Notes under the pieces: generated by a model
What the model was told of the DNA's origin: nothing
The model's input: only the letters and a program-made list of their open reading frames with translations
Databases searched by the model: none
Source of the DNA: Bacillus sp. SA1-12
Lineage (GTDB): Bacteria; Bacillota; Bacilli; Bacillales; Bacillaceae
NCBI RefSeq assembly: GCF_000981385.1
Contig: NZ_LATZ01000120.1
Location: 186,001-250,000 of the forward strand
Direction of reading: 5' to 3'
DNA length: 64,000 nt
Shown here: positions 61,044 through 64,000 of the stretch, piece by piece
Layout of the letters: every line of letters starts with the position of its first letter
Position numbering within the stretch: position 1 is the stretch's first letter
Translations under genes and position numbers: made by a program

Positions 61044-62609
61044 TCAGCGGATTTCGAGGAGCCACCACCAGTCATTATCGTCACGGCCTCCGAAGCCGGT
61101 TACTTCTTGTTGGCCTGCGGTCCATTGGTCATGACTGTGCTCGAGATGGGAGTGGAGGGCATGGTTCGTATTCTGGTGGACAAGCCGGATTCGACGCTGC
61201 GCTGTCCATTGACCGCCGCCTTCGAACTCGACCCGCCAGTTATCATTGTTATCTCCCTGGCCTCCAGATCCAAAACAGGTGACCTCCTGCTGACCAGTGA
61301 CAGGAGAAGGGTGCCCAGAGTGGCTGTGCAGGTTACGTTTTGTGGCAACGTGCTCGAGCCGTATCACATCGCCATGCTTGACTACTTCATTGATCTTATA
61401 GTTTGCATCAGTATCATGCGGCCCTTTGATTCTCCAAAGGTCATTGTCATCGGCCCCTCTGAAGCAAGTGACCTGCTGTTGACCAGAGCTGCCTGCATGG
61501 CCGTAGTTAAGTGCATGCGAATGAAGGGTCAGCCCAGTCATAAGATGACTTACCTTAATGGTTTGACCGTATCGGACCGCAGCATTGGCCGCCGGTGGAT
61601 TGGTCGTGAACACAGGAGGATTCTTTTGCGAGTAGTCGACAACAAAAAAGCCTCTCCAAGGGTCAGTATTTGTGGCGTCAAAGTGCTGGTTGCCTGGTTC
61701 AGAGGACAAAACGACTTCTTTTCCTACCGTGATGTTATCGTAAACAAATACTTTCATAATGTTGGCCTTCGAATGCCACTCATACCCATAAGCTAGAACC
61801 TGGTGATTCTCATTTCCGATCTGCCCAATATTGGTTGCATCGATCATACCTAGGACAACAGGCCTGCCAGCGTCGATGCGCGACCGAAGCTTTGGAAATT
61901 CCTCCTCCTTTGTCCAGCGGCTGACTCCTTTCCCTCCAAAAACAGTAGAATGATCAGATGCGACCGTCCAATTAATATACTTGATGGAGGAAGGAACAAG
62001 GAAGCTGTCCATTAGTCGACTGTATAGGTAATCCGCAAGCCAGTGTCCATCAGGCGGAACTTCACCGTTGAACAGGCTCCCTGTGTATTTTGGAACGGGA
62101 ATGCCCTTGAGGAAGTAGTCGAGTGCAGCAAAAGCCATACCTCCGCATCTTCCTTGTGTTTGCACTTGTCCATATCCTGGGATGTTAGCTATATTGTTGA
62201 CGAACTTATTTCTAAACAAAAATCCGTGAACCGCTGGGTCAAAACCAAGCTTTCGACTATGTCGCCATGTTCCCGAGTCCCAGAGTGCGTTTCCTTGGCT
62301 GGCGTAGATCACCAAGTTCCCATCGTCCTGAAGGGTGAGGTATGCTCCTCCGTTCCCATCGGTGCCAGAAGCCCAAACCGCTTGACCATTAGCCTTGTAG
62401 ACGACTAGGTTGCCATCACCCTGCATGACTGCTCTCACTGCACCGCTGCCGTTGGTGTTAGACGCCCAAACGGGGATGTTATTTCCTTTGTGTACTTCAT
62501 ATAGAACGAAATTTCCATCCTCCTGCATGGTTAGGAATGTTCGCCCATTATTTGCGGTAATCTGTTGGTTTGCCAGAAGTTCCTGCCCTGGCTGAAGTTG
62601 ATTTGCCAT
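61044..62609 (-). CDS. Bulb-type lectin / papain-like cysteine protease / MIR-repeat protein
   Basis: 521 aa with three parts. (1) Bulb-type (GNA) lectin, residues 1-115, with three intact mannose-binding motifs QxDxNxVxY at 29-37, 63-71 and 94-102. (2) A papain/C39-like domain, about 125-325: catalytic Cys155 in GRCGGMAFAALDYF, His269 in NENHQVLAYGYE, Asp291/Asn292 in VYDNI. (3) Three MIR-like repeats, about 345-521, each with LHSH and GQQxVTxFxG. No signal peptide or membrane helix. Clearly GC-richer than its neighbours, so probably acquired. It could be a toxin or glycan-targeted protease; function unknown. RBS GGAGTGG. Confidence 0.8.
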   Translation of the reverse strand: MANQLQPGQELLANQQITANNGRTFLTMQEDGNFVLYEVHKGNNIPVWASNTNGSGAVRAVMQGDGNLVVYKANGQAVWASGTDGNGGAYLTLQDDGNLVIYASQGNALWDSGTWRHSRKLGFDPAVHGFLFRNKFVNNIANIPGYGQVQTQGRCGGMAFAALDYFLKGIPVPKYTGSLFNGEVPPDGHWLADYLYSRLMDSFLVPSSIKYINWTVASDHSTVFGGKGVSRWTKEEEFPKLRSRIDAGRPVVLGMIDATNIGQIGNENHQVLAYGYEWHSKANIMKVFVYDNITVGKEVVLSSEPGNQHFDATNTDPWRGFFVVDYSQKNPPVFTTNPPAANAAVRYGQTIKVSHLMTGLTLHSHALNYGHAGSSGQQQVTCFRGADDNDLWRIKGPHDTDANYKINEVVKHGDVIRLEHVATKRNLHSHSGHPSPVTGQQEVTCFGSGGQGDNNDNWRVEFEGGGQWTAQRRIRLVHQNTNHALHSHLEHSHDQWTAGQQEVTGFGGRDDNDWWWLLEIR

Positions 62610-62742
62610 CTTTTAACCACTCCATTCATTATAAAGAACAATAAATTAGAATTGCTTCTCAAAATGGATATGTGATTATTATTCATTTTATGCTAATGAT
62701 AACGGCAGTTAGAGGAAAAATAATAATTGACAAAATAAAAGA

Positions 62743-62766
62743 GGTTGTTCTCAACTAAGAACAACC
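62743..62766. terminator. Hairpin between the lectin gene and the 62838 gene
   Basis: GGTTGTTCT / AGAACAACC with loop CAACTA. Confidence 0.5.
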
Positions 62767-62792
62767 CAATTCTACGAACCACAAAATACAAT

Positions 62793-62821
62793 AAAGCCTT
62801 TGTACTCGGTACAAAGGCTTT
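62793..62821 (-). terminator. Terminator of the 48-aa gene
   Basis: Perfect 13-base stem AAAGCCTTTGTAC / GTACAAAGGCTTT with a 3-base loop, then ATTGTATTTTG on the minus strand. Confidence 0.78.
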
Positions 62822-62837
62822 AGGATTTATTTTCAAA

Positions 62838-62984
62838 TTACATATAATCGTAAACAGAATCTTCAAAGTAGAGCCAGTGATAATATTCAATCTGTGCATC
62901 AGTCATTTCAGAAATTTCTTTTTGATTGAATTTTTGTTTTTCTAATAAAACTTTCACTTTAGATTCTCTTGCTAATTGGCTCAT
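62838..62984 (-). CDS. Small hypothetical protein, 48 aa
   Basis: ATG at 62984, eight bases after AAGGAGG. Begins MSQLARESKVKVLLEKQKFN and ends EYYHWLYFEDSVYDYM. A helical, charged N-terminus containing FNQKEISEMTDAQIEYYHWL resembles short Bacillus peptides with an EI..MTDxxIE motif found near mobile regions; no function known. A cre-like site lies about 50 bases upstream. Confidence 0.6.
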   Translation of the reverse strand: MSQLARESKVKVLLEKQKFNQKEISEMTDAQIEYYHWLYFEDSVYDYM

Positions 62985-63031
62985 AGTCATGTCCTCCTTA
63001 TGTATAAGAAGTAACGTTGCAGTTACAATCT

Positions 63032-63045
63032 TGTAAGCGTTTGCT
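63032..63045 (-). promoter_or_regulatory. cre-like site
   Basis: TGTAAGCGTTTGCT matches the CcpA consensus TGWAANCGNTNWCA except at the last base; upstream of the 48-aa gene. Confidence 0.4.
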
Positions 63046-63095
63046 CTTTTCTTGTTTTTATTATATATCTCAAATCGAGATGAAACAAATATCAA

Positions 63096-63536
63096 TTTGA
63101 GATTATTTCTCCAAAACTAATATAGAAAAGTTATTTATTGTGTGAGGTGTTTAAATTTAGCTAAAAAAGTCATCGTTTTGTTCAAGTTATCTTTAATTAT
63201 ATGGATCTATCTGTAAAAAGAGGGAGATCTTCTTTAAAAAATATATCTAACGAATTGATGATGATAAAATCATAAAGGTTTTTCCTTTTATAGCACCAAA
63301 GTGATTAAAATTCATAGATTATTCTTAGCTTTGCCCATGTTCAGAGAAATGGATTACCGTTTTTAAAAAAGGGGATGCATAATCCTTCTTTTTTCACTTT
63401 AGAATTAAAGACTTTAGGAAGGAAGAAATTACGCACGAAGGGAACGTTTGTTCTATACGTGTGCTATAATGGTATTGCAATAGTTAGGGAAACTCAAGGG
63501 TGGTCCGTTACCCCAGAAAGAAAGGGGGTGAGGTTT
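63096..63536. other. Intergenic, promoter region of the toxin gene
   Basis: No ORF with a ribosome binding site. GTTCTATACGTGTGCTATAAT (63450-63470) contains a TATAAT at about 63465-63470 that may drive the holin-like toxin about 70 bases downstream. Confidence 0.5.
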
Positions 63537-63623
63537 ATGATGACTGTGTCTCAAACGATCATGCTGATGATAGATTTTGCAAGTTTGGTGTTGTCAATTA
63601 TTTCTTTTAGAGACAAAAAATAA
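63537..63623 (+). CDS. Putative holin-like toxin, 28 aa (type I toxin-antitoxin)
   Basis: MMTVSQTIMLMIDFASLVLS followed by IISFRDKK: one membrane helix and a basic tail, the form of the Hol_Tox / TxpA-like peptides that damage membranes. A very strong ribosome binding site (AAAGGGGGTGAGG) precedes the ATG (63537; the next codon is also ATG). Such genes are paired with an antisense RNA overlapping the 3' end; the dense hairpins at 63619-63740 fit this. Too short for routine ORF calls. Confidence 0.78.
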   Translation: MMTVSQTIMLMIDFASLVLSIISFRDKK

Positions 63624-63662
63624 CCCGCCCTTGAGCTTTGCAGTGCAATAGGGTGAGTTATT
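63619..63662. terminator. Toxin-gene terminator / antisense overlap region
   Basis: Imperfect stem AATAACCCGCCCT / AGGGTGAGTTATT starting in the toxin stop codon; likely the shared 3' region of toxin mRNA and antitoxin RNA. Confidence 0.65.
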
Positions 63663-63671
63663 TCCCAAAAT

Positions 63672-63739
63672 GCAGATCCCCTTGTTGGGAATCTGCTATT
63701 GTATGACTGTTTGGTGTTCCAGCACCGAACAGTATTTTT
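63672..63739 (-). ncRNA. Hairpins, possible antisense antitoxin RNA
   Basis: Two further hairpins: GCAGATCCC / GGGAATCTGC (63672-63696) and ACTGTTTGGTG / CACCGAACAGT (63706-63733) followed by T6 on the plus strand. They could be terminators of the plus transcript or structures of a minus-strand antitoxin; promoter not identified. Confidence 0.35.
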
Positions 63740-64000
63740 TAGTTTATGCTTATTCAACTATTATTGTAACTAAAGATTCGATAAATGAAAAGCAATGAAA
63801 AGAAAAGTAATTGCTTAAAAAACATAAAGTAGACCTTTTTCCTTAAGAGAGAAGGTTTTTTAACGTTTACAAAACGAATTGCATTGCCACTCGAACAAAT
63901 GTAAATACTCTCTCTGAAACAAACATGATTGGAATACTGCAGTCTGCAGGATACCATTTTATCTACTTCTATCTATTCCGATTTTTTCGTTGCAAACATT
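63740..64000. other. Right window end, nothing recognised
   Basis: AT-rich, no supported ORF. A palindrome-like GGAATACTGCAGTCTGCAGG lies near 63930. Confidence 0.4.

Noticed and set aside
61107..61796. 229-codon plus-strand ORF inside the lectin-protease gene
   Set aside because: Antisense shadow of a gene with three recognisable domains; GC-rich sequence lengthens antisense frames.

Overview
The window reads as chromosome of an endospore-forming Bacillaceae member: AT-rich, strong AGGAGG-type ribosome binding sites, rho-independent terminators after most genes, a GerP-type spore protein, and long synteny with Bacillus subtilis. It is not B. subtilis itself, because protein identities look moderate and several neighbouring B. 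subtilis genes are missing. No rRNA, tRNA or CRISPR array was seen.

Positions 1-20,200 look like conserved backbone. On the minus strand lies degQ-comQ-comX-comP, the ComX quorum-sensing locus. comX and degQ are too short for routine ORF calling, and comP runs off the left edge. Next come a TerC/YjbE-type membrane protein, an HpaB-type hydroxylase, and the yueH-yueG-yueF block. These are followed by a CorC/CNNM transporter with a structured leader RNA, yugP, a MerR regulator, yueE (HD domain), an orphan sensor kinase, yueD (benzil reductase-like), adeR and ald. The order follows B. subtilis, but the type VII secretion (yuk) genes that lie between yueD and adeR there are absent.

Positions 20,200-40,000 are accessory. 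An IS110-family element (transposase with an early nonsense codon, candidate bridge RNA beside it) adjoins a truncated GrpB gene. Then come a DUF3231 protein, a nitronate monooxygenase next to a frameshifted MFS exporter and its divergent LysR regulator, and a GC-richer PadR/DUF1048/ABC efflux cassette with duplicated promoters. These are followed by many single-gene units (methyltransferase, Nudix, ArsR plus VOC) and a Tet(M)-class ribosomal protection gene with an overlapping leader ORF. Many accessory units end in a hairpin, a T-tract and a recurring palindrome-like motif (about TTGAACTAAC-GTTAGTTCAA).

Positions 39,200-47,000 hold a sugar locus: a LacI regulator, seven regularly spaced operator-like boxes, a KdsD-like arabinose-5-phosphate isomerase without CBS domains, a PfkB kinase, a binding-protein ABC importer and a frameshifted GH172 (DUF2961) glycosidase. 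Together these fit import and catabolism of D-arabinose or D-arabinofuranosides through D-ribulose 5-phosphate.

Positions 47,000-56,000 are dominated by decayed genes (aldo/keto reductase, GH78 N-terminus, esterase, DUF4304, DUF4440, fragments). Positions 55,700-60,700 carry intact antibiotic-resistance-like enzymes: three or four nucleotidyltransferases, DUF1697 and GNAT. The right end has a GC-richer gene for a bulb-lectin / papain-like protease / MIR-repeat protein, and a tiny holin-like toxin gene typical of type I toxin-antitoxin loci.
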